The translations under genes were made by a program, and so were the position numbers. From contig JBCCHV010000008.1 of NCBI GenBank assembly GCA_039028635.1, forward strand, positions 1-64,000: a stretch of DNA of 64,000 nt. The letters run 5' to 3'. Shown one piece after another: positions 37,829 through 45,509 of this stretch. This DNA is from Acidobacteriota bacterium (GTDB lineage: Bacteria > Acidobacteriota > Thermoanaerobaculia > Multivoradales > JBCCEF01). Below the pieces are notes generated by a model, which did not search any database, was not told the origin of the DNA, and saw only the letters and a program-made list of their open reading frames with translations. How positions within the stretch are numbered: position 1 is the first letter of the stretch; the number at the start of each line of letters is the position of its first letter.

Positions 37829-40105
37829 CTAAAGGCCCTCGAGGTCGACGGTCATCAGCTCGTCGTCGCTGTGGTCGATCATCGCGAACAGCAGCGACCG
37901 GCCGTCGGCCGAGAGAGCGAGGGCATTGTGGAAGGGGATCTGTTTCTCCGGCTGGAGGACGATCCGGGGCTCGCCGACCTCGCCGGAAGACGACGTGAAC
38001 GGGATCAAGACGATCGCCGCCGGACCGCGCTGCACGTAGTAGAGGCCGCGCTCACCGACCACCCAGCTTCCCCAGTCCCAGAGCGCCAGGTTGTTCACCA
38101 CCGGCTCGCCGACATCACGACCGCCATCGCGAGGGATGCGCCAGATCCCCGGCTCCGTCGGCCGCACATAGAACAGGTGGCGACCGTCCGGCGACTCCTG
38201 GCCGAGAAAGCCACCCTCGAAGGTCACCTGGGCGGCTTCGCCGCCAGCGGACGGCATCGACCACAGATCCCATTGCCCGCTACGGTCCGAGGCGAAGTAG
38301 AGTCGCCGCCCGTCGCGAGAGTAAGTGCCATTGCGCTCCTCCGAGACTTCGTCCGTCAAACGGCGAGGATGACGGCTGCTGCGATCGACCGTCCAGAGAT
38401 CGCCGTGGCCCTCGGCGGCGGCATCGAAGACCAGGTCCCGACCGTTCGGAGACCAGGCGGGAGAGCCCGGTCCGGGGCCGGCGAAGTCCGTATGCCGGAT
38501 CAGCTCACTGCCGTCCCGACGCCCCGACCAGAGCTCCCGAGAGCCGGTTCGATCGGAGATGAAGGCGACCAGATCTCCCTCCGGAGACCACGCCGGTTGC
38601 TCCTCGCTACGCGTCGAAGGCACCCGCTGAACGGCCTCGCCGGCGGCCAGACCCGAATCGTCGAGGGGCAGCTCCCAAAGATCGACCGAATCGCGAAAGG
38701 TGCGGTACACCAGCCGGCCACCGGTGCGCGCCACGCTCGGCTGCGTCACCCAGCTGTCGTGAATCGGCAGCGGCTCTGGCTCGCCGCCGGCCAGCGGCAC
38801 TTTCCAGAGCCGGTAACGCCCCGAACGGTTGGAAGCGAACAACACCGCGTCGCCTGCCGAGCTCCAGTCCAAACCGCGGATGTGCCCCCAGCGATGGGAG
38901 GTCAGGAGGCGAGTGCCGCCATCGACCAGGGAAACGACGGCGACGTCCTGACGGTTGGGTCCGAACTCGCGTTCGAAGGCCAGATGCCGACCATCGGGAG
39001 AAAACCGCATCTCGATGTCGCCTCGCATCTCCGCGGCCGGATGGGTCAACTGCCGCACCTCACCGGTCGCCAGCTCGAGTAGAAAGAGCGCCCTAGGTCC
39101 CGGCGCGGCAGGGTCCGGATCCGGCGCCGCGAAGGCACTGAAGGCCAGCTGGGCACCATCCGGCGACCAATCCAGCGACCGCATTCCGGGCCAACAGTCG
39201 CCGAGGCGCTCCTCGACTCCACCGACGATCGGCAGGCTGTAAATTCCGCACGCCGAGGCCTGTGCCGAGCGCACGAAGGCGAGCCGCAAGCCGTCCGACG
39301 ACCAGATCGGTTGCCGTTCCGGATCCGCGCTCTCGGTGACCCGCACCGGGCTGCCGTCACCGACCGCCTGCAGCCAGATGTCGAAGCTCTCGCCGTCGGG
39401 CTCCTGCCAGGCGAAGGCCACATAGCGCCCATCGGGCGAAAGGCGCGGCCCGAACTGCTTTCCCGGCAGGGTCACCTCGGGACGAATCTGCGCCACCGAG
39501 GCCATCGGCGCGGGCGAAGACGCCACCAGATCGCACCAGAGCTCCCAGATCACAAGGGCCGCCACCGCCAAGGTCACCGCGCCAGCAGCCAGCAGCCAGC
39601 GTCGCCGCCGAGCCGGCGCGCCATCGGCCACCGGGGCCTGCGGCTCCGGGGAAGGCGATGCCACCTCGGCGACCTCGTCCGACAGCTCCGCCGAGGAAAC
39701 CGGAACCGCCTCGACGGGCGCCACCAGCCGATATCCGGTACGACTGATGGTCTCGATGTAGAGCGGCCGGTGGCGATCGTCGCCGAGCGCCTTGCGCAGA
39801 CGGGAGATCGCCTGGGAGAGGGAGTTCTCGTGCACGAAGGCACCGTCCCAGACTTCGTTCAGCAGCTCGTCCCGGGTTCTCACCTCACCCGGTTGGACCG
39901 CCAGCGCCACCAAGACATCCAGCAAACGGGGATCGAGCATTCGGACCGTCTCACCCGAGACGATTCGCCGTCGCCGCGGCTCGACCCGCCACTCCCCAAG
40001 ATAGAAACCTTCGCGCCTCAGGCGCTCTGAGGCGGCGGTGGACTCATCGGTCGAGGCCGCCCACTCCACGGGCTCGATACGCCCGGTCAACCGCTGGTCA
40101 CTCAC
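37829..40105 (-). CDS. Membrane-anchored winged-helix regulator with TolB/PD40 propeller
   Basis: 758 residues. The N-terminal OmpR/CadC-type winged helix (about 38-130) has 'VRMLDPRLLDVLVALAVQPGEVRTRDELLNEVWDGAFVHENSLSQAISRLRKAL' in its core. A Pro-rich linker and one membrane helix (about 168-190, 'WLLAAGAVTLAVAALVIWELW') follow. The outer part (about 210-755) is a TolB-like PD40 beta-propeller with repeats such as 'LSPDGRYVAFAWQEPDG' and 'WSPNGRDLVF'. This is the CadC-like plan: DNA binding inside and a sensor outside. It lies 167 nt upstream of the export operon on the same strand and could influence it. Confidence 0.87.
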   Translation of the reverse strand: MSDQRLTGRIEPVEWAASTDESTAASERLRREGFYLGEWRVEPRRRRIVSGETVRMLDPRLLDVLVALAVQPGEVRTRDELLNEVWDGAFVHENSLSQAISRLRKALGDDRHRPLYIETISRTGYRLVAPVEAVPVSSAELSDEVAEVASPSPEPQAPVADGAPARRRRWLLAAGAVTLAVAALVIWELWCDLVASSPAPMASVAQIRPEVTLPGKQFGPRLSPDGRYVAFAWQEPDGESFDIWLQAVGDGSPVRVTESADPERQPIWSSDGLRLAFVRSAQASACGIYSLPIVGGVEERLGDCWPGMRSLDWSPDGAQLAFSAFAAPDPDPAAPGPRALFLLELATGEVRQLTHPAAEMRGDIEMRFSPDGRHLAFEREFGPNRQDVAVVSLVDGGTRLLTSHRWGHIRGLDWSSAGDAVLFASNRSGRYRLWKVPLAGGEPEPLPIHDSWVTQPSVARTGGRLVYRTFRDSVDLWELPLDDSGLAAGEAVQRVPSTRSEEQPAWSPEGDLVAFISDRTGSRELWSGRRDGSELIRHTDFAGPGPGSPAWSPNGRDLVFDAAAEGHGDLWTVDRSSRHPRRLTDEVSEERNGTYSRDGRRLYFASDRSGQWDLWSMPSAGGEAAQVTFEGGFLGQESPDGRHLFYVRPTEPGIWRIPRDGGRDVGEPVVNNLALWDWGSWVVGERGLYYVQRGPAAIVLIPFTSSSGEVGEPRIVLQPEKQIPFHNALALSADGRSLLFAMIDHSDDELMTVDLEGL

Positions 40106-40227
40106 AATTCAAGTCCCCGGTCAGGTCTCGAGCACCGGATCCCCACCGGCTCCTTCCTCCGGTACTACAGACGCCCCGGGTGCGAGTCTACAACCAGCGA
40201 TCGGGCTCGAGGACCGGCGACGGCCGA

Positions 40228-40254
40228 CCGAGGATCCACTACCCGGATCCTCGG
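40228..40254. terminator. Strong 10-bp hairpin in the gap 40106-40385
   Basis: CCGAGGATCC and GGATCCTCGG form a perfect 10-bp stem with a 7-nt loop. It lies about 130 nt beyond the stop of the gene ending at 40386 and before the winged-helix regulator gene, both on the minus strand. No T-run follows, so it may act as a weak terminator or mRNA 3' stabiliser. No gene is seen in the 280-nt gap. Confidence 0.4.
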
Positions 40255-40385
40255 CCATGGCCGCAGCCAGCGGCGGACCGCTACGGCTTCATCGACCGGG
40301 AGGCTGCCGAAAATCCCCTTCCGCAGCCCCCCGCGAGCCTATGAGGGCTCGCCGGCGACGTCGACATTGAGAGTAAAGGGCGGCC

Positions 40386-40907
40386 TCATCCCCGCCCCCA
40401 ATTGCCGCCGCCCTTCGGGACGAAGATGTCGCCCCGGGCGTACTGCGCATCACCGTGAAAGTGACAGATGAGCCCCGCATGGTTTATCCCGACGACCACA
40501 CGATCGCGGTAACAGGTGGGCAGGAAGCCCTCTCCCGCCGTGCACTGAACGGTCCACATCAGGCCCTCGACTCCGACCTCGTAGTTGGTGAATCCGCGGT
40601 CGTTCATGCCGTGCCAAGGGATGATGTTCGTGGCGACGAACTGGACGATCTTCGTGATGAACGAGTCCGAAAGGCTGGTCGAAACGAAGTCGCGCGTTCC
40701 CCCTCCGGAGCGCCGACGGCAGACATCGACCGCCTGCTCTTCGCTGAGGTTTTTCTCGACACTGTGGCGCCCCCTGAACTCGGAGGTCACGAGCTCCTTC
40801 CAGTTGCCATCGGAGGCCTGCTTCTGCCAGAAACTGATCAGGTAATGCTTGACGTAGTCTGCGTAGTCCTCGGACTCGAAGTAGTTCAACAACTCGCGTT
40901 GATTCAT
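40386..40907 (-). CDS. Hypothetical protein near the PAAR-like module
   Basis: 173 residues, family not recognised. N-terminal half helical and charged ('LLNYFESEDYADYVKHYLISFWQKQ'). C-terminal half beta-rich with Cys and His ('WTVQCTAGEGFLPTCYRDRVVVGI', 'LICHFHGDAQYARGDIFVPKGGGNWGRG'). No signal peptide or membrane helix. Last gene in a five-gene minus-strand group that includes the PAAR-like tip protein, so an effector or accessory role is possible but unproven. The start has GAAAGGAGAGAGC upstream. Confidence 0.6.
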   Translation of the reverse strand: MNQRELLNYFESEDYADYVKHYLISFWQKQASDGNWKELVTSEFRGRHSVEKNLSEEQAVDVCRRRSGGGTRDFVSTSLSDSFITKIVQFVATNIIPWHGMNDRGFTNYEVGVEGLMWTVQCTAGEGFLPTCYRDRVVVGINHAGLICHFHGDAQYARGDIFVPKGGGNWGRG

Positions 40908-41007
40908 GCTCTCTCCTTTCTAGAGGAAATCAACCCATCGGGCTCTTTCCAAGAGAGTGCACCAGGCTTGCGAGGATAGCCATGAGTCTCGCTCTTCGAC
41001 TTCCCTC

Positions 41008-41814
41008 TTACAGGTTGCCGACCTGTGAGACCAAGCCCTTCAGCGTGGAAACAATCCCCATGATGCCGCCGACGATGTAAACGATGCCCCAGATCACCGT
41101 CAATATGCCGACCACGATGGCGGCGACGCTGTCGGTGATGCTCACTACGAAGAATGGCGGAAAGCTGAGCAGAAAGCTGACGATGATCATCGCCAAGAAC
41201 GAAGTCGCCACCAGGGCGACGAAACCGCAATTGATCAGAAAGCGCCATTGGGCCACCACGATGGCGATCGCCAGAACCACCTTCAAAAACATCAAGAGAC
41301 TCAAGATGGCCGCCGCCTCGCCGGTCGCGAAGTCGGCATAGAGAACCATGTAGGCGATCGTGCCGAAGGGGACCGCGAGCAGGAGACCGAACATCAGCAC
41401 GACATTGGCCACGGCCTTGAGAATAGAGATCAACGCCAGCACGATCGCCACGATCCCCAGGATGAGCGACACCACCCCTTGCGCCATGGCGAGCAGCCGC
41501 GGCGGTAGAACGAGCGGCAGGGTGAACAGCAGGATGGTGGTCATCACCAACAGGTCGAGCGGCGCCAGAGACGCCACCGCCAGACCCGGAAGATCTTCGC
41601 CATCGCTCGACAACAAGCTCTCGAGGCCTTGGAAGTCCGAGGCGGGCTCCTCGTCCTGCGACGACCGGGAGGGTTTCTCGCCGCGGACGAGCTCGACCAC
41701 CTGATCGCCAAAGGCCCGAAACGCACTCACCCAGGGTGCGACGGAGGCGCCCGTCTCGACAAAGACGACGAGCACAGCCGCGATCAAGGCGACGATCAGG
41801 GCAAGGGTTCGCAT
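41008..41814 (-). CDS. Hypothetical polytopic membrane protein
   Basis: 268 residues. An N-terminal helix (about 1-25) is followed by a charged, Ser/Glu-rich soluble stretch (about 45-80) and then about six closely packed hydrophobic helices ('MTTILLFTLPLVLPPRLL', 'VVSLILGIVAIVLALISIL', 'IVVGILTVIWGIVYIVGGIMGIV'). Family not recognised. It starts 16 nt after the stop of the 41831-42583 gene, so they are probably co-translated. It could be a membrane partner or an immunity protein for that gene's product. Confidence 0.6.
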   Translation of the reverse strand: MRTLALIVALIAAVLVVFVETGASVAPWVSAFRAFGDQVVELVRGEKPSRSSQDEEPASDFQGLESLLSSDGEDLPGLAVASLAPLDLLVMTTILLFTLPLVLPPRLLAMAQGVVSLILGIVAIVLALISILKAVANVVLMFGLLLAVPFGTIAYMVLYADFATGEAAAILSLLMFLKVVLAIAIVVAQWRFLINCGFVALVATSFLAMIIVSFLLSFPPFFVVSITDSVAAIVVGILTVIWGIVYIVGGIMGIVSTLKGLVSQVGNL

Positions 41815-41830
41815 GCCGGCCGAAATGCGC

Positions 41831-42583
41831 TCAAGCTGCGTCGCGTGGCGCTGCCGGGGGAACGAACGGTCCTTCCGTCACCGCCTCGACCGTCGCCGAG
41901 CACCACGGGCTCAAGGAATAGCCCTGCTGGACCGCCTGATAGAGCACCCAGGGGCTCTCCCGCGACAGCCAGTCGAGCATTGGCCGCTCTCGAGCCTGCG
42001 CAACCTCGCGAGCGATCTGGTCGAGATTGCTCCTCCTCGCCTCCTCGGTCTCGCCGATGCCGTCCTCGCCGTCGTAGGGGTGGATGTACTGCAGTACCAG
42101 GTGCACACCGCCGGAGCCGGTCTCCTCGGCCGCCAGGACAGTGCCCCCCAGCTTGATGAAGGGACCGAACTGCGCCGGATCCCAGCCCCAGGACACCTTC
42201 TCGAGCCGTACTCCCTTCACCGCCAAGTAGTTGAGCGCATCGGCCAGCCGCATTCCCGCGCAGGCCGTGTGTGAAGGCGGCGCGATGGTCGCATAACGTT
42301 CCAGCTCATCGGGCAGGGCGTTGGCCAGGATCTCTGGCAGCTCTTCCTTCAGGCTCTCGAAGGTGTTTTTCTCCATGCTGGAAGCGCTGCCAAAAAGACG
42401 CAGAATGAAAGGCTTGTCCATCTCCTTCTGGATCTTTTCGCGGCCATCGGAGATCTTCTTCCGCACCACCTTCATGGCAGCGCCCATGGCTCCGTCATCG
42501 CGAGCCAAACCAAAGGTCGTGCTGAACAGGTAGAGCACCACCACCAGCGCCAAGAAGATCTGGACCTTCCTCTGCCGACTCAC
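41831..42583 (-). CDS. Hypothetical protein with N-terminal membrane anchor
   Basis: 250 residues. An uncleaved anchor or signal at 6-26 ('VQIFLALVVVLYLFSTTFGLA') precedes a Lys/Glu-rich helical segment (about 35-90) and an alpha/beta body ('VSWGWDPAQFGPFIKLGGTVLA', 'GVHLVLQYIHPYDGEDGIGETEEA'). Two Cys ('HTACAG', 'SPWCSA') may form a disulfide outside the cytoplasm. Family not recognised. Lies between the PAAR-like gene and the polytopic membrane protein gene. Confidence 0.6.
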   Translation of the reverse strand: MSRQRKVQIFLALVVVLYLFSTTFGLARDDGAMGAAMKVVRKKISDGREKIQKEMDKPFILRLFGSASSMEKNTFESLKEELPEILANALPDELERYATIAPPSHTACAGMRLADALNYLAVKGVRLEKVSWGWDPAQFGPFIKLGGTVLAAEETGSGGVHLVLQYIHPYDGEDGIGETEEARRSNLDQIAREVAQARERPMLDWLSRESPWVLYQAVQQGYSLSPWCSATVEAVTEGPFVPPAAPRDAA

Positions 42584-42682
42584 GGCGGAACCTTCAACGC
42601 GCCCGATGAGATGGCGAGGAGGCGAGCCTGCCCAGGCCAGCGAGCGGCCACGGCGCTCGAGCGGCCGACACCCGAAACCACC

Positions 42683-43024
42683 TCAAGCGTTGGCATGGAC
42701 AAACACCTGCCCAGGAAAACGCACTCGATACTTGGTCGCGCTGGGAGGCGTACCGTCCGTCCCACCGACGACCGTGTCGAGGCACGCCGGCTTCCCCGCG
42801 ATGCGGACGAGCCCGGATTTTCCCTGTTCCACCGCCAGGGTTCGGGCGCAGGGCTTGATGGTTGGGGCCACGTTCGTGCAACCGCCGATTCCCTTGCTCC
42901 CCGGATCGTTTCCCACCAGCACGGGAACTCCGGCAATTCGAACCAAGGACTGCGACGCAGAGAGTGCCACCACGCCGGTGGCGTGATCGCAAGACAACAG
43001 AGCGATCCGCGTCAGAAGCTTCAT
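42683..43024 (-). CDS. PAAR-like spike-tip protein
   Basis: 113 residues. The pattern 'CDHATGVVALS...VRIAGVPVLVGNDP...IGGCTNVAPTIKPCARTL...GLVRIAGKPACLDTVVGGTDGTPP' resembles the compact, Gly/Pro-rich beta-spike fold of PAAR-like proteins. These cap the VgrG spike of contractile injection systems and can carry effectors. Two similar 'VRIAG-P-xL' units with Cys are visible. No PAAR gene lies inside the structural cluster at 54-64 kb, so this one may complete it from 13 kb away. Assignment is by pattern memory, not by search. Confidence 0.5.
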   Translation of the reverse strand: MKLLTRIALLSCDHATGVVALSASQSLVRIAGVPVLVGNDPGSKGIGGCTNVAPTIKPCARTLAVEQGKSGLVRIAGKPACLDTVVGGTDGTPPSATKYRVRFPGQVFVHANA

Positions 43025-43069
43025 CGGCGCCCCTCCTTTCGCGCCCCCACCAACGTCGGGATGAAGGTC

Positions 43070-43549
43070 TCAGGGATACTGCCCGGCCCAGGTCACCCAA
43101 TGCCACTCGCGCTGGCGGCCAAAGGCATGGATCAGTCCTGCGAGGTCGTCACTGGTGTTGCAGGAGTAGTAGCAATTCTGCGTCCGGCTCGCAGCCCGCT
43201 GGCGGTGATCGCGATGGCTGAAGAACCTCAGGGGCAGCTCCGGCAGCCCGACCCTTCTCAGCAGCCGAGGCACCTGAAGCAAGCAACCGTCGAGCCGGCC
43301 GCCACCGGGCATCGGCGTGCTGTCGATCTCGACGCGCAAGATCGCCTTCGGTCCTCCGGCTCGCGCCACGGCGACCGCAACGATCCCGCGCCAATAGTCG
43401 GTGGTCGAGTGGTTTCCGCCGCCGTCTCCGAAAGCGTGGACGTAAACCAACGGTATGGCGGCCAATGGCCGGGTGATGGCGTGGACCAGATGGTGAATCC
43501 CGCCGGCAGGACCATGCCAATTGGAGACGGCATGAAAGATCGCGGGCAT
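43070..43549 (-). CDS. Hypothetical protein upstream of the PAAR-like gene
   Basis: About 159 residues if it starts at the ATG at 43549; longer in-frame starts up to 43741 exist. Family not recognised. Notable are many His and Trp/Tyr residues ('IFHAVSNWHGPAGGIHHLVHA', 'HAFGDGGGNHSTTDYW') and a Cys pair 'NCYYSCNTSDD' near the end. No signal peptide. It lies 45 nt before the PAAR-like gene on the same strand. Coding status is less certain than for its neighbours because other frames are also open here. Confidence 0.45.
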   Translation of the reverse strand: MPAIFHAVSNWHGPAGGIHHLVHAITRPLAAIPLVYVHAFGDGGGNHSTTDYWRGIVAVAVARAGGPKAILRVEIDSTPMPGGGRLDGCLLQVPRLLRRVGLPELPLRFFSHRDHRQRAASRTQNCYYSCNTSDDLAGLIHAFGRQREWHWVTWAGQYP

Positions 43550-43816
43550 CTTCAGGCGCGCAAAACCCAACTGGGAAGCTCCTCTTCGGGACCGTTTGCA
43601 GAAGGCCACGAGCCGATTCGAAACGATCAGCCCTTGGCACCATGCAGAGATTTTCTCCAAGCGGCCACCGGGCGACCATGAGCCTCGGTCTTGGTCTTCA
43701 CGGCAGGGCCGCCGCGACGGGAGAGGAGGCCCAAGAACCACGCTTCTTGGGCCAGAGAGGGGCGCTGAGCCCGGGACGCGCAGTCAGGGGCTCGGAGCCC
43801 CTCTCGGAACAGACAG

Positions 43817-44054
43817 CTAGCACGTTGCTGAAAAAGTTCAGGTTCGAGGACTTCCGGCCCGCGTGGATCCCCGAGCCCAGCGGGCGAGGCGGCGCCTTCG
43901 GCGCCGAGGACGGGGCCGCCCTGGATTGGGGTGAAGGCGCGCGACATGCGCGAAGCCGGGCCGCGTAGGCCTGAGGGGGGCGCCTTTTAGCCCCCCTGAA
44001 ATAAACAGCAGGCGCTGAAGAAGCCGCCACGCGGCCTTTTCAGCAGCCTGCTAG
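43817..44054. mobile_element. CTAG-bounded inverted-repeat element (MITE-like), type 1
   Basis: 238 bp bounded by imperfect 20-bp inverted repeats: CTAGCACGTTGCTGAAAAAG on the left and the complement of CTAGCAGGCTGCTGAAAAGG on the right (17 of 20 match). Inside are two further hairpins, AGGGGGGC/GCCCCCCT (about 43973-43998) and a 14-bp stem near 44014-44045. No reading frame resembles a transposase, so it is non-autonomous. The right CTAG provides the TAG stop of the channel-like gene ending at 44051. The region 43550-43816 holds no other convincing gene. Confidence 0.6.
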
Positions 44055-45505
44055 TACTGAGAAGTCAGGGTGATGACCAGACAGAAGGTCAGGAGCACCG
44101 GCCAGAAGAGCGCCCTCGGTAGGACTCGGTCGCAGGCTGGAAAGAGCTTCCAGCGAGGCTGCGAAAGCAACAGGACATTCACCACGACGGTGAGCAGCAT
44201 CAAATATCCCAGGCCGTAGAAAAGATCCAGGAAGCTGGCACCGCGAAATGGCAGGCTCGAGCGCAAATCGGCCTGGAGGAGGAGCAGCATCAGCAACAAA
44301 CCCACCCCGATTTTGACCACCTGAAAGGCCTGCAGCTCGAGCTCTTCGCGGCCGCTCACCAGCAACAGGCAGTAGAGCAAGATCATGCACAGAGCGAGCG
44401 GCAAGACATAGAACACGACCGGTCCCACCAGCTCGCTTCTCAGAACGAGGTCGAAACAAAGCTCTGGAACGTCGGAGATGACGGCACCGGGCGGCCCCTC
44501 CGAAGGCACCGCGGCGTCCAGCCGACAATCTTCGAGGGAGCTCGATGCGACCTTCCAGCCGGGTATCGTCAGCGCCGGATCGAGACCCGGACGCCGAGAG
44601 GACCGGTTCGCCGGAAAGCTCTCGCGGTCGGGAACCAGAATCACGCCGACTGAGGACTCCCGAGGCCAGATCCGGAGCCGAACCCTCTCTCGCCCCAGGG
44701 GAAATCGACGATCGTCGAACTGCAGCGGTACCACGGCAGAAAATCTCCAAGTGAGCAACTCCGCATCACCCTGACGCCGAGAAGAGGTTCTGAGAATCTT
44801 CATCGACCGACTATCTGGCAAAACAAAGCCGCGCGAGACATCGTCATGGACTCCGTCGCGATAACGCTGCCAGATATATCCGGAGAGCTCGATCGACCGG
44901 GGCTCTCGGATTGCCATCGACTCGAGGTAGATGCCGGTGAGCAAAGGGAGCTGTGCCAGACCGTCGGCGTCCCGGTCCGGAAGATTGATGGCTGCCTGGA
45001 TGTCACCTTGCGGTTCACCCGCAAATCGGTACACCGTGACCAGGGCCACCAGGAGGCCGAGGCCACTGATCGCCGAGCACCCTAAAAGGAAGGGCCGCAA
45101 ACCCCGGGAAAGGCCTTGACGCGGATCGTGCCCCCGCGACGGCGTGCGCCACCCCACCACCGAGCTCACCAACGCGAGCAACAGCATCAATGCCCCATAA
45201 GACGCCATCAACAGGCCGAGGCGCTGGCGCCGGGCCACCGCCGCCGGCGGCCCCACCTCGGCGGTCAGCCCCGACGCCGGGGCAGATTGGCCGCCACTCG
45301 CCCAGGGACTCGGAAAACCCCCGGAGGAAGCCGACTCGACCACCGCTCGATCATCCTGTGATCGGCTGCAGCGGCCCGCCTCCTCACAACCGACCAGCAA
45401 GCCCAAGGAGAGCACCGCCAGGCGCCACCATCGGGTTCCAACAGCGGCGACCAGGAGGCCACCGTCGAGACGGCGACTCCCGCCACCGCTCGGCTTCGCC
45501 GGCAC
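44051..45505 (-). CDS. Pentameric ligand-gated ion channel-like protein
   Basis: 484 residues from a GTG at 45505 (GGTGAGGGT upstream). N-terminal lipoprotein-like signal ('LSLGLLVGC'), then two helices (about 95-118 and 140-162). A beta-rich domain (about 170-360) has 'IELSGYIWQRYRDG' and 'PLQFDDRRFPLGRERVRLRIWP', the latter like the F-P-x-D loop of Cys-loop receptors. Four C-terminal helices follow: M1 with a Pro ('VVFYVLPLALCMILLYCLLL'), M2 ('VVKIGVGLLLMLLLLQADLRSSLP'), M3 and M4 ending at the C-terminus. This is the pLGIC plan. It lies 4 nt after a Cache-containing homologue, so a heteromer is possible. Confidence 0.65.
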   Translation of the reverse strand: MPAKPSGGGSRRLDGGLLVAAVGTRWWRLAVLSLGLLVGCEEAGRCSRSQDDRAVVESASSGGFPSPWASGGQSAPASGLTAEVGPPAAVARRQRLGLLMASYGALMLLLALVSSVVGWRTPSRGHDPRQGLSRGLRPFLLGCSAISGLGLLVALVTVYRFAGEPQGDIQAAINLPDRDADGLAQLPLLTGIYLESMAIREPRSIELSGYIWQRYRDGVHDDVSRGFVLPDSRSMKILRTSSRRQGDAELLTWRFSAVVPLQFDDRRFPLGRERVRLRIWPRESSVGVILVPDRESFPANRSSRRPGLDPALTIPGWKVASSSLEDCRLDAAVPSEGPPGAVISDVPELCFDLVLRSELVGPVVFYVLPLALCMILLYCLLLVSGREELELQAFQVVKIGVGLLLMLLLLQADLRSSLPFRGASFLDLFYGLGYLMLLTVVVNVLLLSQPRWKLFPACDRVLPRALFWPVLLTFCLVITLTSQY

Positions 45506-45509
45506 ACCC

